Below are positions 50,970 to 61,925 of a stretch of DNA of 64,000 bases, piece after piece. The notes under the pieces are model-generated. The model was not told the DNA's origin and made no database searches. It saw nothing but the letters and a program-made list of their open reading frames with translations. Each line of letters opens with the position of its first letter. The stretch's first letter is position 1. Origin of the DNA: Sphagnum compactum (taxonomy: Eukaryota > Bryophyta > Sphagnopsida > Sphagnales); NCBI GenBank assembly GCA_965153455.1, contig OZ234499.1, forward strand, positions 1,054,001 to 1,118,000. Reading direction: 5' to 3'. Both the position numbers and the translations under genes were made by a program.

Positions 50970-52472
50970 GGGCAATTATTCTCAAGATGTGGATAGAGAG
51001 GACTTGAATAATATTGACATTTCTGGTGCACTTATCTACCACATAGCTTTGAGAAACTGATGCACATGTGGGTCACATCTCCAATTTTAAACGCTACAGA
51101 AGTTCCAATTCCATTTAGGCTGAAATTGAAGACACCATGATGATTTGCGCTAAGTTGTGCACATTGATTTGTGCAACCCCAACAGTTCAATTCACAAATG
51201 AGGTGCTGGACATGTTTAGTCTGCTGGAAGACTGCTTTGATGTTTAGAAGGATTTTGGGCATGCAATGCATTTATTACAGCACAATGTGAGGTTTTCTTT
51301 TGTAATCATAACTGAAAAATTGTAAACCATACATTGCTTCACATGAAAGCTTTACTAATTCCAAGTCCTTTGGTCATGGAGACTTAGGGTAGGACACCCA
51401 TCGGACTATGGCTCTCCAGGTTCAAGCCCTTCCAAGGTAGCTTAAGGCACCTACCAGATGGGCTGCACAGGTTTGGTTACTTGTGAAGTCTCGCTCTAAT
51501 CAGTGTTGGACTGGTCTATAGGCCTGTCCATGGTATTCACACTTATACCAACAGTACTATTAAGCATCCTACCAGTTTTATTATACCAGTAACAGCTCAG
51601 CAGGGACAATTGTGATAAGCTGTTAGAAGCTAGCAACTCTTGGTTTTTGCCAAAGAGTGTTATTACTTTGTTTCTCCCTCATATTTGTTGCAGTTTTGTG
51701 TTATTCTCTTTCTGACACCTAACAGATTCATATCCACGTTGTGTTTTTCTAAATTCCCAGTCTCTTTTTTTTAATTTTTTAACAACAAGGTGGAGGTAAT
51801 GAAGTTTTGTCAATGGTCTCCATAATGATCCATAGTTGGCCAACTCAAAGTTGGCAGAACTCAAACAAAAATTATCAGATGGTACATTAAATTGTTGTAG
51901 GTGAGTAGAGTAATAGAAGGAAGAATACATGTTTTCATTTACTTTCATGTCTCATTAATAGCCAAGTTTGGCTAAATTATCTTATGGATAATGCACCATT
52001 GCATTAACAAAGATACTCAAGTTGTTTAATAGAAGGATAAGAGAAAGAAAGAAACTGATCTTGAGAACTCAAAATAACAGAGATGTATTATAGATGTATT
52101 ATAATAGAAATGTAGTTGTTCAAACATACATTTTGTCACGAACGCCCAGAGATTTTATGCAGTATACCCAGCAACATATGTCAACAGCATGTACAATGCA
52201 GATAAGTAGTACAAACTTTAAACACAATAATTTGCACAAACTCTTACTTTATTAGTTAAAAACAGTTTGTGTAGGTATTAGGTCAAATTGATACACAGAC
52301 ATGTTGATGCCACATTGGCACTCAGATTCGCTATGTGCAGAGGTATTCTCCAAATCTCTACAAAACCCTTAAAAGACTCCTTCTCATGGACTGTTAGTGC
52401 AGATCATTGCCTTTCAGTAAAAGCAAAACTTTGATGAATAAGAAGCTCTCTCCAGGTAGGTTGGAGAGCGGC
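50970..52472. other. Intergenic DNA with SINE-like sequence
   Basis: This holds the 3' UTR of the NTF2-like gene, a tRNA-like SINE (51379-51560), one copy of the TAGCCAAGTTTGGCTA repeat core (51959-51974), and the 3' flank of the convergent sHSP gene. I see no coding exon. Confidence 0.55.
51379..51560 (+). mobile_element. tRNA-derived SINE-like element
   Basis: A perfect Pol III B box, GGTTCAAGCC, lies at 51419-51428. It follows a tRNA-like stretch with an A-box-like GACTTAGGGTAGG and CATCGGACTATGGCTC. Downstream, TGGACTGGTCTATAGGC resembles 3' modules of plant SINEs. The limits are approximate and I could not see a target duplication. Confidence 0.5.
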
Positions 52473-53474
52473 TTACGCTACATTCACGTTTATAACATCT
52501 TTTTTCTCTTCGGCTTTTGGCACTGATACGTAGAGTACTCCGTTCTTGAGTTCTGCCTTGATTTGATCCACGCTTACATTTTTCGGTAACGTTAGACGGG
52601 TATTGTAGGTGCCGTAACTCCGTTTGCTCCACTTCAAGTTATTTTCCTCTTTGTTCTCATCGGCTTTGTGCTCGCCTTTGATTACCAAAGTTCCTTCCTC
52701 CACGGTTACCGCTACCTGTATTCGACCAGAATACAACGCTGTCAGAGTCTTGGCTATGGTCTAATTGCAATAAGCGGAAAACGCACGTGTGTGGCGCTGA
52801 GTGAAATTCAGGAGCAACTTAACGAAAAAAATTCACCCAAGGAAATCTTCCTTACCTCCTCCTTGCTTAGGCCTGGCATGTCGACTCGAAGCTTGAAACC
52901 TTCTTCATCTTCAATCACATCCCATGGCGTCCGCTGTTGATCCACTGGTGCAGAATAGTCCACCGGATCCCGAAATACACGTTTCATCGTGTTCATCATC
53001 TCCCGTAAGTTTCTGTCCGGGAAAAAAGGATCCCACAGATCTGCAAAGCCACAACAAGACGGATATTCATTGTCAAGAAAATTTCTCCCTGCAGGTTCCA
53101 AAAGCTGCTGAAAGAGAATAAGAGTTGCTGTAAATTTACAGTGTATTGATCAGCTTACCAAAAAGATCTGCGACGGATGGAGTAATGCCTAAACTTCTTC
53201 TCGTTCTTCCCCTACTGACAGGAACACCGTCCTCCCGTTTCTGCAATTTCGACTCGGAATCTTCACTCGACGACTCCCGTGCTGCAGAGGTGGCCATAGG
53301 TCGAACACAAATCCCAGTCAATCTCTGCGGCTGAAAGAATTTAGTTTCAGCACACATCTGCATGCTGGGAAAGCCTAGGGAGGCATTCGAGGTCAGCAGC
53401 TTCGACGAAGAGGCTACTGCTCGCACTGCAGAGGGCAACTTGCTGATTGTGGTCGACATCGCACATACAGCCAT
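52473..53474 (-). CDS. Organellar small heat-shock protein (alpha-crystallin family, 3 exons)
   Basis: Exons 53474-53159, 53040-52856 and 52715-52473 are joined by GT-AG introns with matching phases, giving 247 residues. Predicted ATP-independent chaperone holding unfolded proteins during heat stress. Residues 1-60 are rich in Ser, Ala, Thr and basic residues with almost no acids, like a plastid or mitochondrial transit peptide. Then come an acidic linker, a Met-rich amphipathic segment (LREMMNTMKRVF), and the alpha-crystallin domain (about 142-240) with TPWDVIEDEEGFKLRVDMPG and the conserved end ELKNGVLYVSVPK. It closes with VINVNV, an I-x-V-type tail used for oligomerisation. The arrangement LFDLWDPFFPDRNLREMM resembles chloroplast HSP21 and related organellar sHSPs, but plastid against mitochondrion cannot be settled from sequence alone. 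The first ATG of the frame is used; TATA and heat-shock elements lie upstream. Confidence 0.92.
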
Positions 53475-54059
53475 GTTCCAAGGTACAGTAACAGCGTTGA
53501 CAGGCTACTCTCTTGACTTCTCAATTTTTCTCAAATAGTCCCCTGCATAAAGCGATGCGATACAAGCAAGCGGTGTGAGAGAAGAATATCAAGAAGACTT
53601 ACAAGGTCAAGGAGTTGGCCTGAACTGATGAGCCTCCAACGATACAGATCACAGGATTCTACGGCAAAAAATTCTGGACTCCTATCTTTATTTTCAAGTT
53701 CTGAAGAGGCAGAGCAGCATCTAATCAAAGCGACTAGCCAACAGCATTCGTAGTACAACTTCAAGGTATAATTTCCTCACCTTAATGTCAAATTTGCGGC
53801 AATCTCGCTCCCACACGTCCAAAGCAACCGCCTCTACCTCAACAAACCGATCACAAGTACGGTAGTACGAACGGCAAGCTCGTAGAAGACACACTGGGCA
53901 GCGGCGTGATCAATTGTAGAACTCCAAAAATGCAGTAATTACAGATCGATCGCGAAACTCTCAGAAGAAGAAGTGCAAAGTTCGCTGTGGTAATGAACGT
54001 ACTCGGAAGAGAAGGAGGTCTGCTGAAATTGATGCTCCCACCGGCAGCAATTAGGATGG

Positions 54060-54066
54060 ATTTATA
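54060..54066 (-). promoter_or_regulatory. TATA box of the sHSP gene
   Basis: TATAAAT on the minus strand lies about 590 bp upstream of the sHSP start codon. This implies a long 5' leader or a 5' UTR intron. The heat-shock-like elements sit 80-140 bp further upstream, a usual spacing. Confidence 0.6.
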
Positions 54067-54148
54067 AGGAGGGGAAGCTGAGCAGCAGCGACAAGAGGAG
54101 CTGATGCGATTGTATCGAGAAGCGTCGGCATGGTTCTCCATGCGTCCA

Positions 54149-54202
54149 GAAGCTTCAGTCTACTGCATCCAGAACAAGCGTCCTCATTCTAGAGCCTTCT
54201 AG
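54149..54202 (-). promoter_or_regulatory. Heat-shock-element-like sites
   Basis: GAAGCTTC (54149-54156) is a perfect GAAnnTTC pair. TTCTAGAGCCTTCTAG (54187-54202) is a longer imperfect TTCnnGAnnnTTC array. Heat-shock factors bind alternating GAA/TTC units spaced by 2 bp, so these fit a heat-inducible sHSP promoter. Binding itself is not shown. Confidence 0.6.
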
Positions 54203-55829
54203 CCTCTAGTATGTGTTTTTTTGGTCCTTTTTTCACTTTCTGGCCTATCAGCAACTCCCATTTTGGATAATGCACGTGTCCAGAAATTAATTTTTATTTT
54301 CTCATTCCCAAAACTAGACCCCTTTTCGTCCATAAAAATCTCTTAAATTTCTCTTGGGAGCGCCTGGAGGCTGTATTTTAAAAAAAAAGTAATTTGTAGC
54401 CAAAGTGGCAATCATCCTCAGGAAGAATTAGCCAAATCTGGCTATAAACCAGATATGAAATACAAAACTTTAATCATCCTTCTTTGGTTGCATACTCAGA
54501 ACCAAAATATAAAAACTTGATGATTTTTACTATTTTTCCCTTGCATCTGGCAATTGAAAATCTCCAAAATCACTTCATTTTCGAAGGGACTCTGCACCTC
54601 AATAAGGCGCTTATTTCATGAACACCCTGCTCCTAAGCGTTACCCTACTGTTTTCCTCGTGGAGAGCTTGACGTGGATCTTATTTGTAAGTGCGGGGCAG
54701 GTCTGGAGGGGTTAGGTGTGTTGTTTGAGTGGTGTTAATGAGGCCTTTAGCTAGCTGGAGTTCCCAACGCCCCAGAACAATAGTTAGCCCACATGTGACC
54801 TGCCCTTCCCCTACATAGGATCTGCCACCCAGAGGCACCTTGCAGATTTGCAGGGTGCCTTGGAGGCTGGGAGGAAGATTATGCTTTTTAGTGTGGTTGT
54901 GAATACAAAAGAAATATTAGTTCAGGCTTTTTATGAATCTGCAAAATATTATGCAAAATTATGTGATATATTTGTTCTCAAATGTATTAGACGAAGAAAA
55001 TTTTATAAAACTTTAATGCTAAGTAGCACCCTTGTTGTAGGGTATATTTCCTTATATGAAGGTGCCTTGTGTCTGTAAGGCACCTCCATATGGGGCTGCT
55101 TCATGCTTCACCTTGTGTAAGGCCTTACTGTATGCCATGGACCTCAGGCTGACCTGCCTCTTGTCAAAGCCTTTTGCCCTGGGTGAATTGTTTTGCAGCA
55201 AATTTTGGTAGTTTGGGAGTTTTGTCTCTGAGGCTTTTTTTAATTTTAAGAACATGTTTTCCAATGTAAAATGTGATTTTGGGGGAAATTTTTGCGACTT
55301 TCATGAACCCAAAATTTTTTTAGAAAAGAAAAAAAGAAACAGCTTACAAGTTACCCTACACCAAATATTATTGTAAGCAATACAACTCAACTCTTAATCA
55401 GTAAACATTGTCCTTAAATGGTCCAATACCAAAGAAAAGCATGGAGGGTGTTACCCAACATTAAGCATTGGCAGACTGTTATCAGGGAAATGTGGTGATA
55501 TTGGTTTTTCTGACATAAGTTGTGGGAATTAGTTTGAGTACAGTGGTAGCTTGCATGATAGTTTTGAGTTACAGATAGATACTTTGAGGTTTCCAAACAG
55601 GAAGCTCCAGTGGTGTCCATAAATTTGGATGTCTGTTGTAGCTTGTAAATTTGCCTGCAATGTTACCTTTCTTTGCACATGGCAGTCTTCATGTGTGTCT
55701 TGCTGCTCTTCTTCGCACAAAGAAAATGTGGGGGTAATACCACTGCAATGAAATTCGGTTTTAAGGGTTTTAGGGGTAAGGGTTTTGGACTTTGTCCCAT
55801 ATGGGAGTCTTGAATCTTGGCTTCCGATG
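54203..55829. other. Intergenic DNA
   Basis: It contains one good copy of the dispersed TAGCCAAATCTGGCTA repeat (core 54429-54444, flanks to about 54490). The word AAGGCACCT and variants recur at about 54830-55090. No frame resembles a known protein. Confidence 0.55.
54390..54490 (+). repeat. Copy of dispersed TAGCCAAATCTGGCTA repeat
   Basis: The core at 54429-54444 is followed by TAAACCAGATATGAAATACA and AATCATCCTTCT, preceded by GGAAGAATTAG. It is closest to the copy at 36734. Confidence 0.82.
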
Positions 55830-57850
55830 TTACAGATCAGTAGCTAGGGATGGAAGCCAAAGGTGCCTGAGCTGTCTATGATAGAGAGTGCTATCACTGA
55901 AAAGATCAAGGAACTGTTGCCACAGGAAAGCTCAAGGATACCAAGTTTTGTGTAGGATAACACTCTAGGGCTGGAGAGATCCAAAATTGTCAGGTAAGTT
56001 ACCTCCATTTACACTACCAAAAAATCCAGATGTTTTTAGACAATGGGAAGGATTGGATCGAAAGGCTATTGCATCATCCATCCAGCAGTTGTTACAGTTG
56101 AGGGAACATATCTGGCCAATCAGAAGGTACAAGGCATCACTGGGGCTCTTGTGGTGACTGTGAGGGATTGAAGTTCACTCCAAATGATCCAAACATATCT
56201 TTGGGGATGGATGTAGATTTTGCAGCAACTAAATCACACATTATGAGCAAAAAACAACCAAGATGAAGAAAGCATTCATGAAACTATGCACTGATGTTGA
56301 GGGCAGTTTTATCTCTTTTGAGTTTCAAAATTTCCAAGAACATGATATGTGGCATGATGTTGTTGCCAATGCTCATGCAAAGCAGAAGCCATCAATTCCA
56401 CCTGGCCAGCAACAACTTCCGCCCAACCACTTACCAATTTTATCCATGCGTTGGATTATTGATGCATTTTGATTGAGGACACACTAATAAAGATAGAGAA
56501 GGGCAGGAAACCTCTGTCAGTTAGAGACCAATTAGACTTGGTAGAAAGGGAGTAACATCTGAAATTTTTACAAAGAAGACACTATACTTCAAGAGCTACA
56601 CCAGCAACTTGTTATGAATGAATGGGGTTCTTTCAGAACACGAATTCTAGGCAGCTAGGAAGAACATCCTGGACAGATAAAAATCTTGGAGCCCAGGGCA
56701 GTTGATACAGGAACAAGGGAGTGCTATGGTTGCTGATGTTTGTTCCTTGACTGATGGCTGGACTAATAAGGTGATATTCAACCTGACTCCAAAAATCATC
56801 ACCAAGTCTTTGCTGAAAAACCTGGTGTACATATAGAGTTTTCCATATGAATGTCCCTTCTAAGATGATGGAATTTGGATTCTGGACAAAATATTGTGGT
56901 GCAGAGTACCTTGATAGAACTAAAGATGCTGCAGCCACAACAACAGAAGCAGTAGATATAGCTGTTTTCACAAAGGAAGATGACATTGTGCTCAATAGTT
57001 CAAGGTGGAAAATCCAGCATCTTAATCCAACTTTAGATATGGCAGCTGATTCCAGTGATGACTATCTTTCCATTGCCGGGCATGGTGTAGCACAGGACGG
57101 GATGAAATAGAGCATGGAGTCTATGGATAGTGCACAGAAGCATTCATCACTGCATGGTATAAACTATAAACCGGCATGCAGCAGTTGTGCTGGATGAAAG
57201 ACCACTGGATTCAGACTTGATGGACACAGCAACCGTTGCACATGCAGTTGTATGGTCTCAGCAAACAGAAGCAGCAGAGACTGAAGCTGATACAGAATTC
57301 CAGAAGTCACAAATGGATTGGGTTCCTCAAATGACTGAAATAGATGATCTAAGAGGGCCATTGCCTTCATCCTGTGTTCCATTGACCATCCAAAGGCCCT
57401 TGTAAGTATTTTGACTTGACTGTCGCAACAGGTGAGCTGACAAAGAAGGGTGTAGTTCCTACACCGAGAAGTGCACTACAAGTGGTACCTGGGTTTGTGC
57501 AACAGGTTTCTGGTTTCTGGTTTCAGAGAACCTTTGATCCCCCAGAACTTTCATATGAAATTCTTGGTGACATTACACAGAATATGGTGAGAAGACAACA
57601 CAAAATGGGGATGACAGCAGATCAGTACATTGTGGATAGTTTTCCTCAGGCAATGAGAGAGGAGTTGACCACCCATATGGCAACTGGTAATGAGTTCCTT
57701 CATCATATTTGGGCATCTTACCCTCTGAACTTCCACACTTCTAGTGGAGAAAGTGGCTCAACTAAAGGGTGCAATGTCAGGAACTTACAAATGAATCTGG
57801 GATTCCAAAGAGGCTGCACCATCTACTAGGAGTGCAGTAACCTACAAAAC
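55830..57850 (+). pseudogene. Decayed protein-coding-like sequence, unrecognised
   Basis: Several open stretches in different plus-strand frames look protein-like but are broken by stops: EKIKELLPQESSRIPSF near 55900, MKKAFMKLCTDVEGSFISFE at 56263, CSLTDGWTNK near 56740, and a 137-codon frame from 57416. The DGWTN word recalls hAT-type transposases, but nothing else supports that. I found no splice model that joins the pieces. It could be an old transposon or a dead host gene. Confidence 0.35.
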
Positions 57851-58051
57851 CCCTGGAGAAGAAACAGCTATAGAAAAGGAATACCAATACTGCTTTGATT
57901 CTTCCAGCATGACTTATGAATTTATTCACACCTTGCAGGAGTCAAGCAATGAATAAATATAGAGATTGCATGTGCATTGTAAGAAGTCAAAATAACTAAA
58001 CCCTATATGTCTCTAACATAAATGTCTGATGTAAATTCAATGTACAAGCAG

Positions 58052-58959
58052 TTAGCAGTGCATAATCTTTTTCTTTGCTGGAGTGAAGTTCAATGAGATG
58101 CTATTCACACAGTGCCGGGCATCAGTGGGAGTTTTGAAGCCCTCTGCTCGAAACACATGGCCCAAGTGACCTCCACATGCTGTGCAAATAATTTCAAACA
58201 TTGATGCCATCAGGCTACATCCAACCCCAACAAATCATGCTGTCATTGCAACTGTTAAAACATATAAAGTACTCAGAGAAAACTTTTAGTGTGAAACAAA
58301 GGAAGGTCTATCTTGTGTCATTTGCCACCACAATTGGGGAGGGTATATTTCAATTTGAGGAGGGTTCTTATGCTTTGTAAATGTCCCACTATTTAGGAGA
58401 TATGTTCATGAAGTCATACAGGATTATCTCAACCACTGATTCTACATGTGTCTTGTTTGATCTTGTCTGTTGGCCTCTTTCTTTCGGGTGGGGTGGGCAA
58501 GGTCCTCAGATGAGGGAATTACTAGAAACGCCTCAGCATTCTTGTAATGCTTTCATCGTAGGGCCTTACCCTACATATAAAAACCTGTCCAGTCAGTAGA
58601 CCGAGGCATTTACTTTTTTTAAATGCACAGCAAGCATTCGTGCCAGTACAGCAGGCAATACATTTTCTGTAATGCCCACTGTAGAATGCCTGCCTCAATG
58701 AAAGAAACAGAAACTTGAGAGAAAAGTTGCGGAATAAAAGTACCAAAAATTTCTTTCAACAATTATCATGCAATCATTCTCAAGGAGAGGAGCTGAAGTG
58801 AGTCGAGAAAAGGGTGTCTACTTCTCCGGTGATGGCACCAGGAAGACCTCCAAAGAAAGCAGGCCAGCCACAGCCGGAGTCGAACTTGGTGGTAGAGTTT
58901 TGTAGTGGTGTCCCACACCCAACACACTTGTACACTCCCTCTTCCTTTTGCCTGTTATA
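58052..58959 (-). pseudogene. Methionine-R-sulfoxide reductase B, partial (2 exons seen)
   Basis: MsrB reduces protein methionine-R-sulfoxide. Exon 58959 to about 58830 reads [19 protein letters not shown], then [20 protein letters not shown], with the first zinc CxxC (CVGC). Exon 58214-58052 reads [20 protein letters not shown], then [16 protein letters not shown], with the second CxxC (CTAC) and the catalytic Cys in RHCVNS; it ends at a TAA. All key residues are present. However, the only plausible donor after GAITGE is phase 0 while the only visible acceptor needs phase 2, and the N-terminal exon (the W..LSPEQF..LR.KGTE region) is not visible up to 61 kb. So this is either a pseudogene fragment or a gene with exons I cannot see. 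Confidence 0.7.
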
Positions 58960-59969
58960 CTACTCTGTTCCTGCCCATCTTGGCATCCAACGCCATAGCC
59001 AAGAGAAATTGTTAATCCCATCAGAACCTCAGTCAACATATCCAAATCTGATGAAGAATTGAATGAAGCAAATTTACAGATCATGCCTCATCAAGCCAAG
59101 CAGTGACCAAGATGGATGCAATTGGAGAAAGACACTCCAACAGTCAAGCTCTACTCTTCCATTGTCGTGGTGGGGGGAAAACCTTGAAAGTTTACAACGA
59201 AGAAGATTGTAAGATTGGCCATTGAGAATTAGCAAACCAGATGTGCACAGGAGAGTCGAGCCTCAAGAGCTCCAACATGCATCACTCGTAGAGTTCTGTT
59301 CAAGAAGCTCACAAGACTCAGCTAAGAAAAGAGTTAAACATGCAATGCAATCAGACCTAAAGACCTTCTCTGATTTCTCTAGTGTATCGAGAAAGCTGCT
59401 TGCAGAGCCTAAAATCCTGCCGGGCTTTTCAGAAATTGAAAGGTCGGCTCTTGTGGGCATTCCATTTTCTTAAAGCCTGTTGTCATTTTTTTCCCGTAGT
59501 ACCTGTTGGGCATCATGGAAAAAGCAATGCAAGGTTGCTCTTTAGAGTTGGTGAAGCACACTGTGAGAGCATTACCAAATTCGGACAGCCCCTGACTGCT
59601 GCCTTGTGTGCTTATTTTGGTAATTCCCTCACCCTTGTGCTTTACTTTACACAAAAAAGGTCAGTACACACTCAGTGCCCTTCTGAGGGAGGATGCAACA
59701 CTGCTCGGGGGCTGAATTCTGTTCTCCATTCCACTTCCGTCTCCAAATACCCACCGGTTCCAGTCATCCATGAACAATTTGCGGTGGCCAGTATAAGAAA
59801 CTTATTACAGTCTTTCCTAACAAGCAACAACTTGAGCTATGACCCTCAAATTATGGGAGGCCCTTGGGAGCAGGCTTTCCTGCATTTATGTAACTTATAT
59901 TATATCGTTTCTTTCAATGTCTTCTGTTTCAGAACGTGTATGGGAACTCAACAGTTTCTTTTGGGCGAA

Positions 59970-60007
59970 TTTTCTTCAAGAGAATAATATCATTCTCTTG
60001 AAGAAAA
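59970..60007. repeat. Perfect 16-bp hairpin
   Basis: TTTTCTTCAAGAGAAT (59970-59985) is exactly complementary to 59992-60007 with a 6-nt loop. It lies in non-coding DNA between the MsrB remnant and the intronless gene. Confidence 0.92.
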
Positions 60008-60109
60008 CTCAAATATTCTCCTTTTCTTTTTCAGAAAACTTTGCCAAAAATTGAAAACAAATCTAAAAACTTGCCATGTTTGTACACACTGCTCAAAGCC
60101 AGGATATAA

Positions 60110-60490
60110 AAGGATTTTACAAAACTTCTACTTTCATAGCTGGTCTATAGCCAAATGTGGCTAAATCTCATTGTGGATGATCACCATTGTCACAATGAAC
60201 AATCATCCACAAAAAAACAGTGTGAACGAGTTCTGTCTTTTTTGTGAAAACTTTAGCAAAAATGAGATTTTAAAATTAAAATGAATATTCTGGACATCAA
60301 AATATTCCCATTTTTCTGAAAAATCGAAAAAATCAAAAAACTTTCACCACATTCGGAGTCTGATTTTAGTTTGCTAGCATTTTAAAAACTTATTTTTTAA
60401 AAACTACTTAGACAGGTTCTAAAAACCTGTTGCCATTTAATGCTAAGTCCCTCATGGGATGCTAGCCAATGATGCAACATCAAAAAATTG
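60110..60490. repeat. Composite copy of the dispersed repeat
   Basis: The core TAGCCAAATGTGGCTA (60148-60163) has a reverse-type flank CTAAATCTCATTGTGGAT, shared with the copy at about 26011. The second block at 60335-60490 is the inverse of 39055-39205 (TGTTGCCATTTAATGCTAAG, GATGCAACATC, CTTTCACCACATT, GATTTTAGTTTG). Confidence 0.72.
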
Positions 60491-60779
60491 AAACAAATAT
60501 CACTTGTCTGAACTCAACTAATTTTTTTGAGAAACAAAAGGGGAATTTTATTTTCTGCCGTCTGTGAATTTTATTTACAAGGAAAAAGAACAACAAACAG
60601 GGAAGAAAAAAAACAGAACGTCATATATTAGTAATACTATAGAATCGAACACAACCCCCTAGTAAAAGAATGTTAACATAATTCGAAAATAACGGAGCCC
60701 GGCCAAAGAAAGAGCAAAAAGCAAGTACATAAAAAGGCTCTGTTGTTCTCTGTGCAAAGCTTTCATCCATCCTTCTGCT

Positions 60780-60930
60780 GATCCTGAATTTTGTGATGTA
60801 TCCATAGTGGTGATCATTTAGAGGAAGATTTAGCCAAATCTGGCTATAACCAGACATGAACCTACAACAAGTTAGTAATCATTGTATGTTTTTGGCTACT
60901 TACTGGAACGAAATATAAGAATCTGGGCCA
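60780..60930 (+). repeat. Copy of dispersed TAGCCAAATCTGGCTA repeat
   Basis: The core at 60831-60846 is preceded by GGAAGATT and followed by TAACCAGACATGAA and AGTAATCATTGTATG. It ends about 80 bp before the 3' end of the intronless gene. Confidence 0.78.
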
Positions 60931-61004
60931 AATTGTTTTTAAAAAAATCTGACTTCTGGCTATTGAAACAAAACATCAAAAGAGCATAAGTGAACTATTA
61001 GCTA

Positions 61005-61925
61005 TTATGAAAGTGCTGAACGAATGATGTTCCCTATCTTTTTTGCCGGATAACTCACAACATTCCGAACGAATTTTCTCGCCACATTTGCTTTGATATT
61101 TTCTGCCTCCGTTCGCAAGCGCTCCTTCTCGGTGTCGGTCAATCCAGGAAGTTCTCGGCAACGCAGCAACAGGCTCCTTGCAGCTGCTCGGGCGTACTTC
61201 CAACAGTTTTCCTCACTCAGGACATAGTGAGCAGGGTGGTCCGCTAGATTCTCAAGCACAACGTCCAGTTCTATCTTATGCCTCACAGCCACGGTGAAGA
61301 GCGTTACTGCATGGGCGTTGGTGGGAAAGCTTTTGTCCACAGCTATGTGAACGCCAGCTTTCTCTTCTGGGCGGCCGAGTTTCTCGGCCCTGATGTACAG
61401 CTTGTCCGACGAAAGCTGGTGCTGGAACTGAAGAACCAGGAAGTCATGGTTGATGAGATCTCTTGCTTTCTCGACTACATTGCTTGAGCCGCCCATAGCT
61501 TGTCCTGTTCGCTCGGCGGATTCCAAGATGGGGTTGATGCTTGGAACTAGAGTTATGAGACCAGACTGGCAATAACGGATATTCTCCAGCACGCTCGAAC
61601 GACGGATACTGTCATATGTAGAACGACCCAGCTCAGTCTTCACGCTGTCGTAGACATCCCCTTCGATCCGTCGCTTGGAAGACTCGCGGCTCACCACATT
61701 CAGTGCCGATCTGGCCAGCTCTCTGCTAACCTTGTCCACGCTCTCATATGCTGCAAGCTTGCTCATTGTTGAGGATTCGAAAGCACTAGCGTAACCCTTC
61801 CACAGTTGCACAGAAGCGAAAACACCCCGCTCCGTATTATCTGTTATACTATCCAAACTATCAAAAATATGGGTGTCGGACACCGAGCTCCGAACTGAAC
61901 TTTGAATGTTGCTTGAAGAGTGCAT
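61005..61925 (-). CDS. Intronless 306-aa protein of unknown family
   Basis: This is one uninterrupted frame of 306 codons in GC-richer DNA than its surroundings, with a TATA box about 100 bp upstream. It is the only long intronless gene here. Residues 1-120 are Ser/Arg-rich with YESV/YDSV/YDSI repeats and probably helical. Residues 150-260 look like a globular domain: DFLVLQFQHQL, GVHIAVDKSF (His193), HKIELDVVLENL and VLSEENCWKYARAAARSLL (Cys241). A His followed by an NCW helix start recalls papain-like or LRAT/NlpC-type folds, but that is a guess from pattern alone. The last 45 residues are basic and helical (TDTEKERLRTEAENIKANVA). I do not recognise the family; it might be lineage-specific or acquired by transfer. 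The first ATG fits; no other start is better. Confidence 0.75.
   Translation of the reverse strand: MHSSSNIQSSVRSSVSDTHIFDSLDSITDNTERGVFASVQLWKGYASAFESSTMSKLAAYESVDKVSRELARSALNVVSRESSKRRIEGDVYDSVKTELGRSTYDSIRRSSVLENIRYCQSGLITLVPSINPILESAERTGQAMGGSSNVVEKARDLINHDFLVLQFQHQLSSDKLYIRAEKLGRPEEKAGVHIAVDKSFPTNAHAVTLFTVAVRHKIELDVVLENLADHPAHYVLSEENCWKYARAAARSLLLRCRELPGLTDTEKERLRTEAENIKANVARKFVRNVVSYPAKKIGNIIRSALS

Larger units (their letters stand above)
58960..61004. other. Intergenic DNA with hairpin and repeat copies
   Basis: It holds a perfect 16-bp hairpin (59970-60007), two copies of the dispersed repeat core (60148, 60831) and its inverted second block (60335-60490). A 201-codon plus frame (59382-59987) matches nothing I know and has the composition of non-coding DNA. 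Confidence 0.5.

Noticed and set aside
56700-56760. hAT transposase from the DGWTN word
   Set aside because: A single five-residue match; I saw no dimerisation domain or zinc finger in any frame.
59382-59987. 201-codon plus-strand frame
   Set aside because: No recognisable domain or promoter, and it overlaps the hairpin arm; it is probably a chance frame.
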